Source of the DNA: an uncultured Prevotellaceae bacterium
Lineage (GTDB): Bacteria; Bacteroidota; Bacteroidia; Bacteroidales; Bacteroidaceae
NCBI GenBank assembly: GCA_902800185.1
Contig: CADCDK010000006.1
Span: forward strand, 5,655-69,654
Length of the DNA stretch: 64,000 bases
Direction of reading: 5' to 3'
Shown here: in pieces, positions 49,214-61,493 of the stretch
Layout of the letters: the number at the start of each line of letters is the position of its first letter
How positions within the stretch are numbered: the first letter of the stretch is position 1
Notes under the pieces: model-generated
What the model saw: the letters and a program-made list of their open reading frames with translations, nothing else
The model's database searches: none
Told to the model about the DNA's origin: nothing
Translations under genes and position numbers: made by a program

Positions 49214-49666
49214 ATGTACAAAGACAGAGTCGTCGTTTACACATCAGGAACTTTCGACATGTTCCACAGCAACCATCTGAAGATGATTGAATATGCCCGA
49301 GGTCTGGGCGACACACTCATCGTCGGCGTAAGTACCGATGAGCTGGTTTGTTCTTACAAGCGCCCTCCCATCATACCCTTCGAAGAGCGCATCTCCATCA
49401 TCAAGGCACTCAAATATCCCGACATTGTCATTCCGCAACGCACCCTCGACCACACAGACATCGTGCGCAAGCTGAACATTGACGTTTTCGTCGTTGGCGA
49501 TGACTGGACGGGCAAGTACGACTATCTGAAAGAGCTCGGTGTCACCGTCTTCTACTTCCCTTACGGAGACGGACTCTCCACCACCAGCATCAAGAAGGAG
49601 ATTGTGGAACGCTACGACGAGATCAAGGGAAAGATCGACCACCAACCCAACCCCGACATCAAATGA
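49214..49666 (+). CDS. Glycerol-3-phosphate cytidylyltransferase-like nucleotidyltransferase
   Basis: A 150-residue TagD-like enzyme that should join CMP to a phosphorylated alcohol or phosphocholine-type head group. The first motif reads TSGTFDMFHSNHLKMI: the usual HxGH is H18-S-N-H21. The second motif GLSTTSIK (120-127) is normal. I start it at MYKDRVVVY (49214); the longer frame lies inside the flippase gene. It overlaps the SDR start by 4 nt. The product would feed the LicD transferase two genes on. Confidence 0.85.
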   Translation: MYKDRVVVYTSGTFDMFHSNHLKMIEYARGLGDTLIVGVSTDELVCSYKRPPIIPFEERISIIKALKYPDIVIPQRTLDHTDIVRKLNIDVFVVGDDWTGKYDYLKELGVTVFYFPYGDGLSTTSIKKEIVERYDEIKGKIDHQPNPDIK

Positions 49667-50376
49667 AGACAGCTGTTATCACCGCCGCTTCACGGGGCAT
49701 CGGGCGAGGTGTGGCCCGCATGCTGGCGCAGAGAGGCTACCGTGTCATTGCTTCCTATGCCCATAACGACAAGGCGGCACACGAAGCACAGGAAGAGCTG
49801 GGGGGCGAGACGTTCTACTGTCGAGCCGACCACAGCGACCGCTCGCAGACCTACCGCTTCATCGCCTTCGTACGCGCACATACCGACCGCGTGGACTGCA
49901 TCGTCTGCAACGCCGGAACCACCGTCCGACATCCTTTCAGCGAGACAACCGATGCCGACTGGGACACCATGATGGAGGTGGCGCTGAACGCCCACATGAT
50001 ACTCCTGCGCGAACTCATGCCTTTGGTGCAGCCCCACTCGCGCGTCATCTTCACAGGCTCCGCCATGGGCAACCACCCCCATGCCACCATTCTGGGCTAC
50101 GGCGTTGTCAAAGCCGCCGTACACGCCATGGTGAAAAACCTCGTGAAGGTGTTCGAGCCTCTGCAGACCACCGTCAACGCCGTAGCCCCCGGCTTCGTTG
50201 AGACTGACTGGCAGAAGGAGAAGCCAGAGAACATCCGGCAGAATATATGCCACAAGACAGCCATCCACCGCTTTGCCAGCATCGAGGAGGTGGTGCAGGC
50301 CTACGCCTTCTGTCTTGACAACGAGTTCGTCAACGGAGCCGTCATCAACATCGACGGCGGCTACAGCTACACATAG
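49663..50376 (+). CDS. SDR-family oxidoreductase
   Basis: A 237-residue Rossmann reductase with the cofactor loop TAASRGIGRGVA (residues 6-17), NAG at about 85-87, and Y-x3-K as GYGVVKAA. The catalytic serine position is in FTGSAMG. It resembles FabG-type ketoreductases, but its place between a cytidylyltransferase and LicD suggests it reduces a sugar or ketose-phosphate to the polyol partner of the CDP-alcohol. Confidence 0.85.
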   Translation: MKTAVITAASRGIGRGVARMLAQRGYRVIASYAHNDKAAHEAQEELGGETFYCRADHSDRSQTYRFIAFVRAHTDRVDCIVCNAGTTVRHPFSETTDADWDTMMEVALNAHMILLRELMPLVQPHSRVIFTGSAMGNHPHATILGYGVVKAAVHAMVKNLVKVFEPLQTTVNAVAPGFVETDWQKEKPENIRQNICHKTAIHRFASIEEVVQAYAFCLDNEFVNGAVINIDGGYSYT

Positions 50377-50402
50377 TACCCTTCATCTATCATCTCTCAA
50401 AT

Positions 50403-51233
50403 ATGGACTGCTCTCCCCTTTCCCTTCGCCAACGTTTCAATCCCGACGGCTCACTTCTGCGCCGCCAACAAATGCGCATGCTCGAAATACTCATCGAAGT
50501 AGATCGCATTTGCAAGAAACACAACATCCAATACTGGCTCAGTAGCGGCACACTCATCGGAGCCGCACGTCACAAGGGCTTCATCCCCTGGGATGACGAC
50601 CTCGACATCGAGATGCTATGGCCCGACTACAAGCGTCTCATGAAGGTTTTGCCAAAGGAACTTCCACCCACCATGGCACTACAGTCACTGGAAACCGATC
50701 CAAACTATTTCTTTTTCTATGCCAAGGTGCGCGACCGTCGCTCACACCTCGAAGAAATCAACCGCTACGACCGAGTGTGGCGCGAACAGGGCATCTATAT
50801 CGACATCTTTCCCTTTTACAAACAACCGCTTTGGATTCACATGCTCTCAGAGCATGCACAAGGGCACGTCTATAAAATCATGAACCGAGGGGCAAAGGGC
50901 AAGAAGCAAGGGGATGACACACCTGAAATGTGGAAAGTGCGTCTCATCACCCGCTTCAACCGTTTCATCCTCCACCCCATCCTACGGTTCTTCTGCCGAC
51001 TCAGCAATGCAAGGGAGACCTACGGCCTCGGCATCCCCTACCACGACCCGCGCCACATGGAAGACACCTTCCCCCTTACCGAGGCAGAGTTCGAGGGACA
51101 TCTCTTCCCCGTTCCGAAAGACATGCACGCCGCCCTCACCCTGAAGTATGGCGACTACATGCGCATGCCCGACATCGACAAGATCAATCTACACGTTGGC
51201 AAACTCGACTTCTACGACGAAGGTAAGGGGTAA
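50403..51233 (+). CDS. LicD-family phosphotransferase
   Basis: A 276-residue protein of the LicD nucleotidyltransferase-fold family: YWLSSGTLIGAARHKGFIPW followed by DDDLDIEM, the metal-binding aspartates. LicD enzymes transfer phosphocholine, phosphoribitol or phosphoglycerol from a CDP donor to glycans. The cytidylyltransferase in the same operon is the likely source of the donor. Confidence 0.92.
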   Translation: MDCSPLSLRQRFNPDGSLLRRQQMRMLEILIEVDRICKKHNIQYWLSSGTLIGAARHKGFIPWDDDLDIEMLWPDYKRLMKVLPKELPPTMALQSLETDPNYFFFYAKVRDRRSHLEEINRYDRVWREQGIYIDIFPFYKQPLWIHMLSEHAQGHVYKIMNRGAKGKKQGDDTPEMWKVRLITRFNRFILHPILRFFCRLSNARETYGLGIPYHDPRHMEDTFPLTEAEFEGHLFPVPKDMHAALTLKYGDYMRMPDIDKINLHVGKLDFYDEGKG

Positions 51234-51252
51234 ACCGTAAAGACACAGCAAC

Positions 51253-52671
51253 ATGGGTTTACATTTAACACTTTTAGGACTGGCGGCCGTCAGTAGCCAA
51301 ATGGCAGAGGCACAGGACACGCCTAAGCAAGAGGCGACTCCCGAGCACCCTAACATTGTGTTCATCCTGGCGGATGACATGGGATATGGCGACCTTGCCT
51401 GCTATGGGAATGAGTACATCAAAACGCCCAACATTGACAGGCTCTATGCTACGGGCACTCATTTCACACAAGCATACGCAGGAAGCGGCATCAGCTCACC
51501 CTCGCGCTGTGCGCTGATGACAGGCAAGAACAATGGCAACGCACGCATCCGCGACAACCAATGCTACGCTGGGGGCATGACGGGACTGAAGATTTCACCC
51601 AATGGTGACACAACCATCGTGCGACGTGCCAATCTGCTGCCCGAGGATGTCACCTTGGGAACGGTTTTGGGAGCGGCTGGCTATCGCACCTGTCTGGTCA
51701 ACAAGTGGCACTTGGACGGCTACGACATAGGAGCGGCACCTAACCATCGGGGCTTCGACGAGTTCTATGGATGGACCATTGCTACCGTACACAGCAACTC
51801 ACCTTATTATTATCCATACTACCGCTTTCACGGCGACAGTCTGATTCACATCCAAGAGAACGAACACGATGCGCATGTGCGACATAACACGGAAATCTCT
51901 ACCGACGATGCCATCAGCTTCATCCATCGCAACAAGGAACGACCGTTCTTTCTCTTCTTAGGCTACGACGCTCCTCACGAACCCTACAACATAGATGATA
52001 CTTCGTGGTATGACGAGCAGGGTGACTGGTCAATGAACACCAAACGCTATGCCGCCTTGGTTACTCACATGGACTACAACATCGGCAGATTGCTGAAGAC
52101 ACTTGATGTTCTCGGCCTCCGGGAGAAAACGCTGGTCATCTTTGCATCGGACAACGGTGCCGCCGTGCAAGCACCTCTGAAGGAGCTGAACTGTGGGGCA
52201 GGCCTGAAAGGACGGAAGGGACAGCTCTACGAGGGAGGAATCAAGGTTCCGCTCATTGTCAACCAGCCTGGACGTGTCCCTGTCCGACAAGTGGACAACT
52301 TGGTCTATTTCCCCGACTTCATGCCCACACTGGCTCGACTGGCAGGCAGCGAGAAGGCGTTGCCAACACAGACAGACGGCATGGACATCTCTCCATTGTT
52401 CTTCGGCGGGAATGCGGATACCGACAACCGCTACCTATACTGGGAATTTCCCGGCAAGCAACGTGCCATCCGACATGGAGAGTGGAAATGTGTGACGGTG
52501 AAGAAGGATGCACCACTGGAACTATACCGCATCAGCAAAGACAAGAACGAACAGCAGAACCTGGCCGAAGAATACCCAGAACTGGTAAAGGAGTTGGACG
52601 AACAAATGCAACGTATGCACCACTATTCCCCCAACTACCCACTGCCAGAAGAGCCCCAACCGCAAGAATGA
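51253..52671 (+). CDS. Sulfatase, serine-type formylglycine enzyme
   Basis: A 472-residue alkaline-phosphatase-fold sulfatase with a short signal peptide (about 1-20). Metal-binding DDMGYGD starts at 41. The maturation motif is S81-S-P-S-R85 with TG following, so S81 would become formylglycine through an anaerobic radical-SAM maturase. Related enzymes desulfate glycans or act as other esterases. It is last in the flippase/LicD run, 19 nt after licD, and shares a bidirectional terminator with rpoC. Confidence 0.9.
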   Translation: MGLHLTLLGLAAVSSQMAEAQDTPKQEATPEHPNIVFILADDMGYGDLACYGNEYIKTPNIDRLYATGTHFTQAYAGSGISSPSRCALMTGKNNGNARIRDNQCYAGGMTGLKISPNGDTTIVRRANLLPEDVTLGTVLGAAGYRTCLVNKWHLDGYDIGAAPNHRGFDEFYGWTIATVHSNSPYYYPYYRFHGDSLIHIQENEHDAHVRHNTEISTDDAISFIHRNKERPFFLFLGYDAPHEPYNIDDTSWYDEQGDWSMNTKRYAALVTHMDYNIGRLLKTLDVLGLREKTLVIFASDNGAAVQAPLKELNCGAGLKGRKGQLYEGGIKVPLIVNQPGRVPVRQVDNLVYFPDFMPTLARLAGSEKALPTQTDGMDISPLFFGGNADTDNRYLYWEFPGKQRAIRHGEWKCVTVKKDAPLELYRISKDKNEQQNLAEEYPELVKELDEQMQRMHHYSPNYPLPEEPQPQE

Positions 52672-52674
52672 CAT

Positions 52675-52716
52675 AAAAAAAGCATCCGCCCCACAACGGG
52701 AGCGGATGCTTCTCTT
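52675..52716. terminator. Bidirectional terminator between sulfatase and rpoC
   Basis: AGCATCCGC (52681-52689) pairs perfectly with GCGGATGCT (52702-52710); an A-run precedes and a TCTCTTTTT tract follows, so it serves both converging operons. Confidence 0.85.
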
Positions 52717-52760
52717 TTTGTATCAGGAGGAACGTGCTGCATGAGAGCAGCACGTTTCCT

Positions 52761-55700
52761 TTATTCCTCAACGTTCTCCTGATTGGCGAAATCAAGAACA
52801 TTCTTCTTGTTGGCCTGGATACGCTCGTAGTCCTCACGAGAACCCACGACGAGCTTGTCCCACTGGCGAAGACCTGTACCGGCAGGGATGAGGTGACCGC
52901 AAATAACGTTCTCCTTCATACCCTCGAGTAAGTCTTGCTTACCGCGGATGGCAGCCTCGTTGAGCACCTTCGTGGTCTCCTGGAACGATGCGGCCGACAT
53001 GAAGCTCTTGGTCTGAAGAGCGGCACGCGTGATACCCTGAAGAATCTGGGTTGACGTGGCGGGCACGGCATCACGAACCTGTACGGGACGGAGGTCGCGG
53101 CGCTTCAAGCTGGAGTTCTCGTCACGCAACTTGCGGGCGGTGACAATCTGACCGGCCTTGAGGTTATCAGAGTCACCGGCATCGGTGACAACCTTCTTAC
53201 CCCAAATGCGGTCGTTCTCCTCTGCGAAGTCGAGCTTATCGACAAGTTCCTGCTCCAGGAACGTGGTGTCTCCGGGCTCATTGATCATCACCTTGCGCAT
53301 CATCTGACGAACGATAATCTCGAAGTGCTTGTCATTAATCTTCACACCCTGCAGACGATAAACGTCCTGCACCTCGTTCACGATGTACTCCTGTACAGCG
53401 GTGGGACCCTTGATGGCAAGGATATCGCCAGGAGTAATAACACCATCGGAAAGCGGAGTTCCGGCACGCACGGCATCGTGCTCCTGTACCAGAATCTGCT
53501 TGGACAGCGAGACGAGATACTTCTTCTGGTCACCAGTCTTGGAAGTAACGATAATCTCACGGTTACCGCGCTTCACCTTACCCATGGTTACCTCACCGTC
53601 AATCTCGGAGACAACTGCAGGGTTAGACGGATTACGGGCCTCAAAGAGCTCAGTCACACGAGGCAGACCGCCCGTGATGTCACCAGCACCACCCACAGCA
53701 CGCGGAATCTTCACAAGTGTCTCACCAGTAGAGATGCTTGCGCCATCCTCTACTACGACGTGACCGCCTACTGGGAAGTTATAGGTTCCGATAACCTCTC
53801 CATGAGCATCAAGGATGTCACAGGTAGGAACCTTGGTGTGGTCCTTGGAGTCGGTGATGATCTTCTCGGTAAGACCGGTGGTCTCATCGGTCTCTGCACG
53901 GAAGGTTGTACCCTCAATAACGTCACGGAAACGCAGCGTACCAGCATACTCTGTCACGATGACGGCGTTGAACGGATCCCAACGGGCAACAAGCTCGCCT
54001 TTCTTCACCACGTCACCGTGCTTGAAGTAGAGGGATGAACCGTAAGGAACGTTCAGGGTAGAGAGGACAATATTCGTGTTCGGATCGACGAAGCGGATTT
54101 CGGCCAGACGGCTGACGACCATCTGACACTTACGCTCCTCCTCACCCATCTTCTCTACGAAGGAAACGGTGCGGAGCTCGTCGAACTCAATCTTGGAATC
54201 ATTCTTGGCAACAATGCTGGCATTGGCAGCAGCGTTACCGGCAACACCACCGGCGTGGAACGTACGGAGCGTCAGCTGAGTACCCGGCTCACCGATAGCC
54301 TGTGCAGCAATCACACCGACAGCCTCACCCTTCTGCACCATGCGCTGGGTGGCAAGGTTACGTCCGTAACACTTCATGCAGACGCCCTTCTTTGACTCAC
54401 AGGTGAGCACGGAACGAATCTCGACGCTCTCGATGGGTGACTCCTCAATGATACGTGCCTTCTCTTCATTGATCTCCTCACCAGCAGCACAGATCAGGTC
54501 GCCAGTCGTGGGATGGATGATATCATGAACAGACACACGGCCAAGGATGCGCTCATAGAGTGAAGAGATAGTCTCGTCGCCATTCTTCAGGGCGGTGCAG
54601 ACAAGTCCGCGAAGCGTACCACAGTCTTCCTCGTTGATAATCACGTCGTGAGAAACGTCAACAAGACGACGGGTAAGATAACCGGCATCGGCTGTCTTCA
54701 TGGCGGTATCGGCAAGACCCTTACGGGCACCGTGAGAGGAGATGAAGTACTCCAGCACCGACATACCCTCCTTGAAGTTAGACAGAATCGGGTTCTCGAT
54801 AATCTGTTGTCCCTCGGCACCAGCTTTCTGCGGCTTCGCCATCAGACCACGCATACCAGAGAGCTGTTTAATCTGGTCCTTAGAACCACGGGCACCGGAG
54901 TCAAGCATCATATAGACTGCATTGAAGCCCTGGTCGGCCTCGGTCATCTCTTTCAAGAGGATGTCACCCAGCTCGTTGTTCACGTGTGTCCAAGCATCAA
55001 TAACCTGATTGTAACGCTCATTATCGGTGATGAAACCCATATCGTAGTTTGCCTGAATCTCATCGACTTCCTTCTGCCCCTTGCTGACAATTGCCTCCTT
55101 CTCAGGCGGTACAATGATGTCATCGAGGTTGAAGGACAGACCTGCTTCGTATGCCATGCGGTAACCGAGGTTCTTGATACCATCCAGGAACTCACAGGCG
55201 CGAGCCATACCAACGTTCTTGATGACGTCGGCAATCATGCCACGCAGGGTTTTCTTGGAAATGATGTCATTGAAGAAGCCAACCTCATCGGGAACGATGC
55301 CATTGACAATGACACGGCCGACAGATGTCTCCACCATGTGGCGGACGGGGTGACCGTCAATAATATCATCAACAAGCACCTTCACCGGGGCATGGAGGTC
55401 GCACTTGCCTTCGTTGTGGGCAATGATGGCCTCTTCTGGTCCATAGAAAGTGAGACCAGAGCCCTTGGCACCAGGACGAAGCTTGGTGATATAATAGAGA
55501 CCGAGCACCATGTCCTGAGAAGGAACGGTGATAGGAGCACCATTGGCAGGGTTCAGAATATTGTGACTCTGAAGCATCAGGATCTGTGCCTCGAGAATAG
55601 CCTCATTGCTCAAGGGAAGGTGTACAGCCATCTGGTCACCGTCGAAGTCAGCATTAAAGGCGGTACATGCCAGCGGATGAAGCTGAATAGCCTTACCCTC

Positions 55701-57092
55701 GATGAGCTTCGGCTGGAAGGCCTGAATACCCAAACGGTGAAGTGTCGGAGCACGGTTGAGGAGGACAGGATGTCCCTTCATCACATTCTCCAAAATATCC
55801 CAGATGACGGGCTCACGACGGTCCACAATCTTCTTGGCGCTCTTTACAGTCTTCACAATACCGCGCTCAATGAGCTTGCGGATGATGAACGGCTTATACA
55901 GCTCGGCTGCCATCAGCTTGGGAAGACCGCACTCGCCCATCTTCAACTCAGGACCGACAACGATAACGGAACGTGCGGAATAGTCAACACGCTTACCGAG
56001 CAGGTTCTGACGGAAACGTCCCTGCTTACCTTTCAGTGAGTCAGAGAGAGACTTCAACGGACGGTTACTCTCGCTCTTCACGGCCGAAGACTTGCGGGAG
56101 TTGTCGAACAGAGAATCGACAGCCTCCTGCAGCATACGCTTCTCATTGCGCAGGATGACCTCGGGAGCCTTGATCTCCATGAGTCTCTTCAGACGGTTGT
56201 TACGGATGATAACACGACGATAGAGATCGTTGAGGTCGGAGGTTGCGAAGCGACCACCATCCAGCGGAACCAAAGGACGCAGTTCAGGCGGGATTACAGG
56301 AACAATCTTCAGTACCATCCACTCGGGATGGTTGATTTCCTTGCTGGCACGGAATGCCTCGACGACCTGCAGACGCTTCAAAGCCTCAGTCTTGCGCTGC
56401 TGGGAAGAGTCGTTGTTAGCACGGTCGCGCAGTTCATAAGACATGGAGTCGAGATCGAGAGCAGAGAGCAAGTCGTAAATGGCCTCTGCACCCATCTTGG
56501 CAATAAACTTATTGGGGTCTGAATCCTCCAGATAATCATTGTTGGCATCGAGATGATTCTCAACAATGTCCATATACTCCTCCTCGGAGAGCAGGTCGTA
56601 CTTCCGGGAACCGTTCAGCTCCATACCTTCTGCATCTTTCTTTCCTTCAAGAGCACCCGGCTTAATGACCACGTACTTCTCGTAGTAGATGATTGCATCC
56701 AGTTTCTTTGTCGGCATTCCGAGCAGGTAGCCAATCTTATTGGGCAGGCTGCGGAAGTACCAGATGTGGGCAACGGGAACTACCAGTTCGATGTGACCAC
56801 TACGCTCACGGCGCACTTTCTTCTCAGTGACCTCAACACCACAACGGTCGCAGACAATACCCTTGTAACGGATGCGCTTGTACTTTCCGCAAGCACACTC
56901 GTAATCACGGGTCGGACCAAAGATGCGCTCACAGAACAAACCGTCGCGCTCGGGCTTGTAGGTTCGGTAATTGATGGTCTCAGGCTTAGTGACCTCACCA
57001 TACGAATTTTCCAGGATCTCTTCAGGAGAAGCAAGACCAATGGTAATCTTCGTGAAATTATTCTTAACCTTTATATCTTTCTTAAAAGCCAT
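52761..57092 (-). CDS. rpoC: DNA-directed RNA polymerase subunit beta'
   Basis: The 1443-residue catalytic subunit has the N-terminal zinc site ([15 protein letters not shown]...CDRCGVEVT), the active-site [12 protein letters not shown] motif with the Mg-binding aspartates, and the C-terminal zinc-cysteine region ([19 protein letters not shown]). It follows rpoB by 43 nt. Confidence 0.98.
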   Translation of the reverse strand: MAFKKDIKVKNNFTKITIGLASPEEILENSYGEVTKPETINYRTYKPERDGLFCERIFGPTRDYECACGKYKRIRYKGIVCDRCGVEVTEKKVRRERSGHIELVVPVAHIWYFRSLPNKIGYLLGMPTKKLDAIIYYEKYVVIKPGALEGKKDAEGMELNGSRKYDLLSEEEYMDIVENHLDANNDYLEDSDPNKFIAKMGAEAIYDLLSALDLDSMSYELRDRANNDSSQQRKTEALKRLQVVEAFRASKEINHPEWMVLKIVPVIPPELRPLVPLDGGRFATSDLNDLYRRVIIRNNRLKRLMEIKAPEVILRNEKRMLQEAVDSLFDNSRKSSAVKSESNRPLKSLSDSLKGKQGRFRQNLLGKRVDYSARSVIVVGPELKMGECGLPKLMAAELYKPFIIRKLIERGIVKTVKSAKKIVDRREPVIWDILENVMKGHPVLLNRAPTLHRLGIQAFQPKLIEGKAIQLHPLACTAFNADFDGDQMAVHLPLSNEAILEAQILMLQSHNILNPANGAPITVPSQDMVLGLYYITKLRPGAKGSGLTFYGPEEAIIAHNEGKCDLHAPVKVLVDDIIDGHPVRHMVETSVGRVIVNGIVPDEVGFFNDIISKKTLRGMIADVIKNVGMARACEFLDGIKNLGYRMAYEAGLSFNLDDIIVPPEKEAIVSKGQKEVDEIQANYDMGFITDNERYNQVIDAWTHVNNELGDILLKEMTEADQGFNAVYMMLDSGARGSKDQIKQLSGMRGLMAKPQKAGAEGQQIIENPILSNFKEGMSVLEYFISSHGARKGLADTAMKTADAGYLTRRLVDVSHDVIINEEDCGTLRGLVCTALKNGDETISSLYERILGRVSVHDIIHPTTGDLICAAGEEINEEKARIIEESPIESVEIRSVLTCESKKGVCMKCYGRNLATQRMVQKGEAVGVIAAQAIGEPGTQLTLRTFHAGGVAGNAAANASIVAKNDSKIEFDELRTVSFVEKMGEEERKCQMVVSRLAEIRFVDPNTNIVLSTLNVPYGSSLYFKHGDVVKKGELVARWDPFNAVIVTEYAGTLRFRDVIEGTTFRAETDETTGLTEKIITDSKDHTKVPTCDILDAHGEVIGTYNFPVGGHVVVEDGASISTGETLVKIPRAVGGAGDITGGLPRVTELFEARNPSNPAVVSEIDGEVTMGKVKRGNREIIVTSKTGDQKKYLVSLSKQILVQEHDAVRAGTPLSDGVITPGDILAIKGPTAVQEYIVNEVQDVYRLQGVKINDKHFEIIVRQMMRKVMINEPGDTTFLEQELVDKLDFAEENDRIWGKKVVTDAGDSDNLKAGQIVTARKLRDENSSLKRRDLRPVQVRDAVPATSTQILQGITRAALQTKSFMSAASFQETTKVLNEAAIRGKQDLLEGMKENVICGHLIPAGTGLRQWDKLVVGSREDYERIQANKKNVLDFANQENVEE

Positions 57093-57135
57093 AATTCAAA
57101 GTTCTTAATTGATGAAGGAATGTCTTCCTAAAACT

Positions 57136-60100
57136 TTAGTCGAGTTTCACACTAAGTCCAAGACCACGAAGCTCGTGGAGCAGCACATTGAGAGACTCAG
57201 GCAGTCCGGGAGTCGGCATGGTGTCGCCCTTGACGATTGCCTCGTAAGCCTTAGAACGGCCGACGGTATCATCAGACTTGACTGTCAGGATCTCTTGTAG
57301 CACGTGACTTGCGCCGAATGCCTCAAGAGCCCAGACCTCCATCTCACCGAAACGCTGTCCACCGAACTGAGCCTTACCACCGAGCGGCTGCTGGGTAATG
57401 AGACTGTACGGACCAATGGAACGGGCGTGCATCTTGTCCTCGACCATGTGACCAAGCTTCAAGAAGTAAGTGACACCAACGGTTGCAGGCTGGTCAAACT
57501 GTTCACCTGTCTCACCATCGTACAGACGGGTTGAACACAGGCGAGGCAGTCCTGCCTTGTCAGTCCACTCAGAAAGGTCATCAAGCTTTGCACCATCGAA
57601 GATTGGTGTGGCGAACTTCACGCCCAGCTTACGACCGGCAGCACCAAGAATGGCCTCGAATATCTGACCAAGGTTCATACGTGAAGGTACACCCAGCGGG
57701 TTCAGCACCAGATCTACAGGGCGACCGTCCTCCAGGAACGGCATGTCTTCCATGCGCACTACCTTAGATACAATACCCTTGTTACCGTGACGACCGGCGA
57801 GCTTGTCACCAACGCTAATCTTACGTTTCTTGGCAACATAAACCTTAGCCATCTGCAGAATGCCTGAAGGCAACTCGTCACCAATGGTGATGGCGAACTT
57901 ACGACGTTTCAGCTCTGCATCAAGGAGTTTGTACTTACGGATATAATTCATGATGAGCTTCTGGATAAGCATGTCGGTATGCTCGTCACCAGTCCAGTCA
58001 TTAGACTGTATGCCATCATATTCCAGATTCTTCAGTACGGCAGCTGTGAACTTGCTACCTTTGGTGATAATCTCCGCACCCGTGTAGTCCTTCACGCCCT
58101 GACTGGTCTTACGACGAGTCAGCTTCATGAGCTTCTCAACGAGAATATCTTTCAGGTCATTGTTCTTTGCCTCATATTCCTCGTCAATCTTGGCAAGAAT
58201 GATCTTATCCTGCTTCTTTGATTCACGGGTCTTCACAGCACGAGAGAACAACTTTTTGTCAATAACAATACCGCTGAGCGAAGGATTTGCCTTCAGCGAA
58301 GAGTCCTTCACGTCGCCGGCCTTGTCACCAAAGATGGCACGGAGCAACTTCTCTTCAGGTGAAGGATCGCTCTCTCCCTTCGGAGAAATCTTACCAATCA
58401 GGATGTCGCCTGGCTCAACACGTGCACCAACACGGATAACACCATTGTCATCCAGGTCCTTGGTTGCTTCCTCACTTACGTTAGGAATGTCTGCCGTGAA
58501 CTCTTCCATACCACGCTTGGTCTCACGAACATCAAGAGAATACTCATCAACATGAACGGAAGTAAGCACATCGTCACGAACAAGACGCTCACTCAGCACA
58601 ATGGCATCCTCATAGTTATAACCCTTCCACGGCATGTAAGCCACCAAAAGGTTACGACCCAAAGCCAGCTCACCATTTTCTGTAGCATAGCCTTCTGTAA
58701 GGATATCACCTTTGCTGACACGCTGTCCTTTCACGCAGATAGGACGCAAGTCAATCGTCATGTTCTGGTTCGTGCGGCGGAACTTCGGAATGCGATATTC
58801 CTTGAGTGCGGGCTCAAAGCTGACGAATTCCTCATCCTCAGTACGATCGTAAAGGATACGGATGGTGGTAGCATCAACGTATTCGATAACACCGTCGCCT
58901 TCGGCAACAATCATGGTACGGGAATCCTCGCACACCTGCTTTTCCAAACCTGTACCAACGATAGGAGCATCGTTGTGGAGCAGGGGTACTGCCTGACGCA
59001 TCATGTTACATCCCATCAACGCACGGTGACCATCGTCATGCTCCAAGAACGGAATCAGGCCAGCTGAAACGGATGCAATCTGCTGCGGTGAAACGTCCAT
59101 CAAATCAACCTGTGCGGGCGGAACAACGGGGAAGTCGGCATCCTGACGGCACTTGACATAAGTACGGATGAACGAACCATCCTCGCGCAGCGGTGCATTA
59201 CCCTGTCCGATGATATGCTCGGTTTCCTCCTCGGCTGTCAGATAGACAACATCCTCGTTCTTCAGATCCACCATGCTGTTGGCAACCTTACGATAAGGAG
59301 TTTCGATGAAGCCTAACTCATTGATGGTTGCATATACACAGAGAGACGAAATCAGACCGATATTCGGACCTTCAGGGCTCTCAATCGGACAAAGACGACC
59401 ATAGTGAGTATAGTGTACGTCACGCACCTCGAAACCTGCACGCTCACGAGACAGACCACCAGGACCGAGAGCAGAGAGACGACGCTTGTGCGTAACCTCT
59501 GCCAACGGGTTCGTCTGATCCATGAACTGACTGAGCGGGTTGGTTCCAAAGAATGAGTTGATAACACTCGAAATGGTCTTGGCGTTAATCAGGTCGGTCG
59601 GTGTGAACACCTCGTTGTCACGTACATTCATACGCTCACGAATGGTGCGGCTCATACGTGCCAAACCGATGGAGAACTGATTGGACAGCTGCTCACCTAC
59701 TGTGCGTACACGACGGTTCGACAAGTGGTCGATGTCATCGACGGTAGCATTGGAGTTCACCAGCTGAATCAGATATTTGATAATCTCGATGATATCGTCC
59801 TTTGTCAAGACACGGACATCCATATCTGTCTCGAGACCCAATTTCTTATTGATACGATAGCGGCCTACCTCACCCAAGTCATAACGCTTGTCAGAGAAGA
59901 AGAGGTTCTGGAAAACCTCACGAGCACTTGCATCATCAGCAGGATCAGCATTTCTCAGCTGACGGTAGATGTGAAGCACAGCCTCTTTCTCCGAGTTACT
60001 GGGATCCTTTGCCAAAGTGTTGAAGATGATGCTGTAGCGGTTGGCCATCTCTGCATCCTTGTGCAACAGCACAGAAGCAGTACCACTGTCAAGAATCTCA

Positions 60101-60948
60101 ACAATGTTTTCAGCCGTGAGCTCTGTCTCACGCTCCATGATGACCTTGTTACGCTCGATGGAAACAACCTCACCCGTATCTTCGTCAACAAAGTCCTCGT
60201 TCCAGCTCTTCAACACACGTGCGGCCAATTTACGGCCAATAGCTTCCTTCATATTCTTCTTGTTCACCTTCACCTCTTCTGCGAGGTCAAAGATCTGAAG
60301 AATATCCTTGTCTTGTTCGAATCCAATTGCACGAAGCAGCGTTGTTACAGGCAACTTCTTCTTACGGTCGATGTAAGCATACATCACATTGTTGATGTCG
60401 GTGGCGAACTCTATCCATGAGCCCTTGAACGGAATGATACGAGCAGAATAGAGCACAGTACCATTGGCATGAACACCCTGACCGAAGAAAACACCGGGAG
60501 AACGATGCAACTGAGACACGACAACACGCTCGGCACCATTGATAATGAAAGTACCGTTGGATGTCATGTAAGGAATCGTTCCCAGGAATACGTCAGAGGT
60601 TACAGTCCCGAAGTCCTCATGGTCAGGATCGGTGCAGTACAGTTTCATCTTAGCCTTCAAGGGTACGCTATAAGTCAGTCCGCGCTCAAGACACTCGTCA
60701 ATGGTGTAACGCGGCGGATCGATAAAGTAATCCAGGAACTCAAGAACGAAGTTATTACGCGTGTCGGTGATAGGGAAATTCTCGGCGAATACCTTATACA
60801 AGCCGTCATTCTTGCGTTCCTCAGGCGGAGTGTCCAACTGTAGGAAGTCTTTAAAGGACTTCAGCTGCACATCCAGGAAATCCGGATAGGGCATCGGATT
60901 ATGGACGCTGGCAAAATTAATTCTGTTATCAACAAGTTTTGAAGCCAT
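57136..60948 (-). CDS. rpoB: DNA-directed RNA polymerase subunit beta
   Basis: The 1270-residue subunit carries the rifampicin-pocket region [33 protein letters not shown], with the usual D, H and S residues that give rifampicin sensitivity. The late [20 protein letters not shown] block is intact. It starts after an attenuator-like hairpin in the rplL-rpoB gap. Confidence 0.98.
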   Translation of the reverse strand: MASKLVDNRINFASVHNPMPYPDFLDVQLKSFKDFLQLDTPPEERKNDGLYKVFAENFPITDTRNNFVLEFLDYFIDPPRYTIDECLERGLTYSVPLKAKMKLYCTDPDHEDFGTVTSDVFLGTIPYMTSNGTFIINGAERVVVSQLHRSPGVFFGQGVHANGTVLYSARIIPFKGSWIEFATDINNVMYAYIDRKKKLPVTTLLRAIGFEQDKDILQIFDLAEEVKVNKKNMKEAIGRKLAARVLKSWNEDFVDEDTGEVVSIERNKVIMERETELTAENIVEILDSGTASVLLHKDAEMANRYSIIFNTLAKDPSNSEKEAVLHIYRQLRNADPADDASAREVFQNLFFSDKRYDLGEVGRYRINKKLGLETDMDVRVLTKDDIIEIIKYLIQLVNSNATVDDIDHLSNRRVRTVGEQLSNQFSIGLARMSRTIRERMNVRDNEVFTPTDLINAKTISSVINSFFGTNPLSQFMDQTNPLAEVTHKRRLSALGPGGLSRERAGFEVRDVHYTHYGRLCPIESPEGPNIGLISSLCVYATINELGFIETPYRKVANSMVDLKNEDVVYLTAEEETEHIIGQGNAPLREDGSFIRTYVKCRQDADFPVVPPAQVDLMDVSPQQIASVSAGLIPFLEHDDGHRALMGCNMMRQAVPLLHNDAPIVGTGLEKQVCEDSRTMIVAEGDGVIEYVDATTIRILYDRTEDEEFVSFEPALKEYRIPKFRRTNQNMTIDLRPICVKGQRVSKGDILTEGYATENGELALGRNLLVAYMPWKGYNYEDAIVLSERLVRDDVLTSVHVDEYSLDVRETKRGMEEFTADIPNVSEEATKDLDDNGVIRVGARVEPGDILIGKISPKGESDPSPEEKLLRAIFGDKAGDVKDSSLKANPSLSGIVIDKKLFSRAVKTRESKKQDKIILAKIDEEYEAKNNDLKDILVEKLMKLTRRKTSQGVKDYTGAEIITKGSKFTAAVLKNLEYDGIQSNDWTGDEHTDMLIQKLIMNYIRKYKLLDAELKRRKFAITIGDELPSGILQMAKVYVAKKRKISVGDKLAGRHGNKGIVSKVVRMEDMPFLEDGRPVDLVLNPLGVPSRMNLGQIFEAILGAAGRKLGVKFATPIFDGAKLDDLSEWTDKAGLPRLCSTRLYDGETGEQFDQPATVGVTYFLKLGHMVEDKMHARSIGPYSLITQQPLGGKAQFGGQRFGEMEVWALEAFGASHVLQEILTVKSDDTVGRSKAYEAIVKGDTMPTPGLPESLNVLLHELRGLGLSVKLD

Positions 60949-61002
60949 TATATTAATATAAGTATCTTACAGGGCTTACACCCAATTAGTAATTAAAGAC
61001 AC

Positions 61003-61040
61003 AAAAAGGTTAGGACCAACCGACTGGGAAGATCCTAACC
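61003..61040 (-). terminator. Attenuator-like terminator between rplL and rpoB
   Basis: GGTTAGGA (61008-61015) pairs perfectly with TCCTAACC (61033-61040); five A at 61003-61007 form the U-tract on the minus transcript. It should lower rpoBC expression relative to rplJL, as the E. coli attenuator does. Confidence 0.8.
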
Positions 61041-61064
61041 ATAATCTTATAAAATTTTACTCAA

Positions 61065-61442
61065 TTACTTGAGCTCTACCTTGGCACCAGCCTCTTCGAT
61101 AGCCTTCTTCAGGTTCTCGGCCTCTTCCTTAGAAAGACCTTCCTTGATTGTAGCAGGAGCGCCATCTACGAGATCCTTAGCCTCTTTCAGACCAAGACCG
61201 CAAGCCTCCTTAACAGCCTTAACTACCTGAAGCTTAGCAGCGCCAACCTCAGCGAGAACAACATCGAAAGATGTCTTCTCTTCAGCAGCGGCTGCACCAG
61301 CAGCAGCAGGACCAGCAGCTACAGCAACAGCTGCAGCAGCGGGCTCAATACCATACTCGTCCTTCAGGACTGTTGCCAACTCGTTAACTTCTTTCACAGT
61401 AAGGTTTACCAACTCTTCTGCAATAGCTTTAATGTCTGCCAT
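61065..61442 (-). CDS. rplL: 50S ribosomal protein L7/L12
   Basis: The 125-residue stalk protein has the N-terminal dimerisation helices, an Ala-rich hinge (about 35-55) and the factor-binding C-terminal domain ([20 protein letters not shown]). It lies 51 nt after rplJ. Confidence 0.97.
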   Translation of the reverse strand: MADIKAIAEELVNLTVKEVNELATVLKDEYGIEPAAAAVAVAAGPAAAGAAAAEEKTSFDVVLAEVGAAKLQVVKAVKEACGLGLKEAKDLVDGAPATIKEGLSKEEAENLKKAIEEAGAKVELK

Positions 61443-61493
61443 TTTATTTAAAATTTAATTGTTTTTAATATTAATGTTTATGACTTTATTGAT

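Noticed and set aside
54648-56039. 463-codon open frame on the plus strand opposite rpoC
   Set aside because: It is fully antisense to a conserved part of rpoC; its protein shows no family features and only reflects codon bias on the other strand.
59725-60420. 231-codon open frame antisense to rpoB
   Set aside because: Same reason: it overlaps essential coding sequence and has no recognisable domain or promoter.
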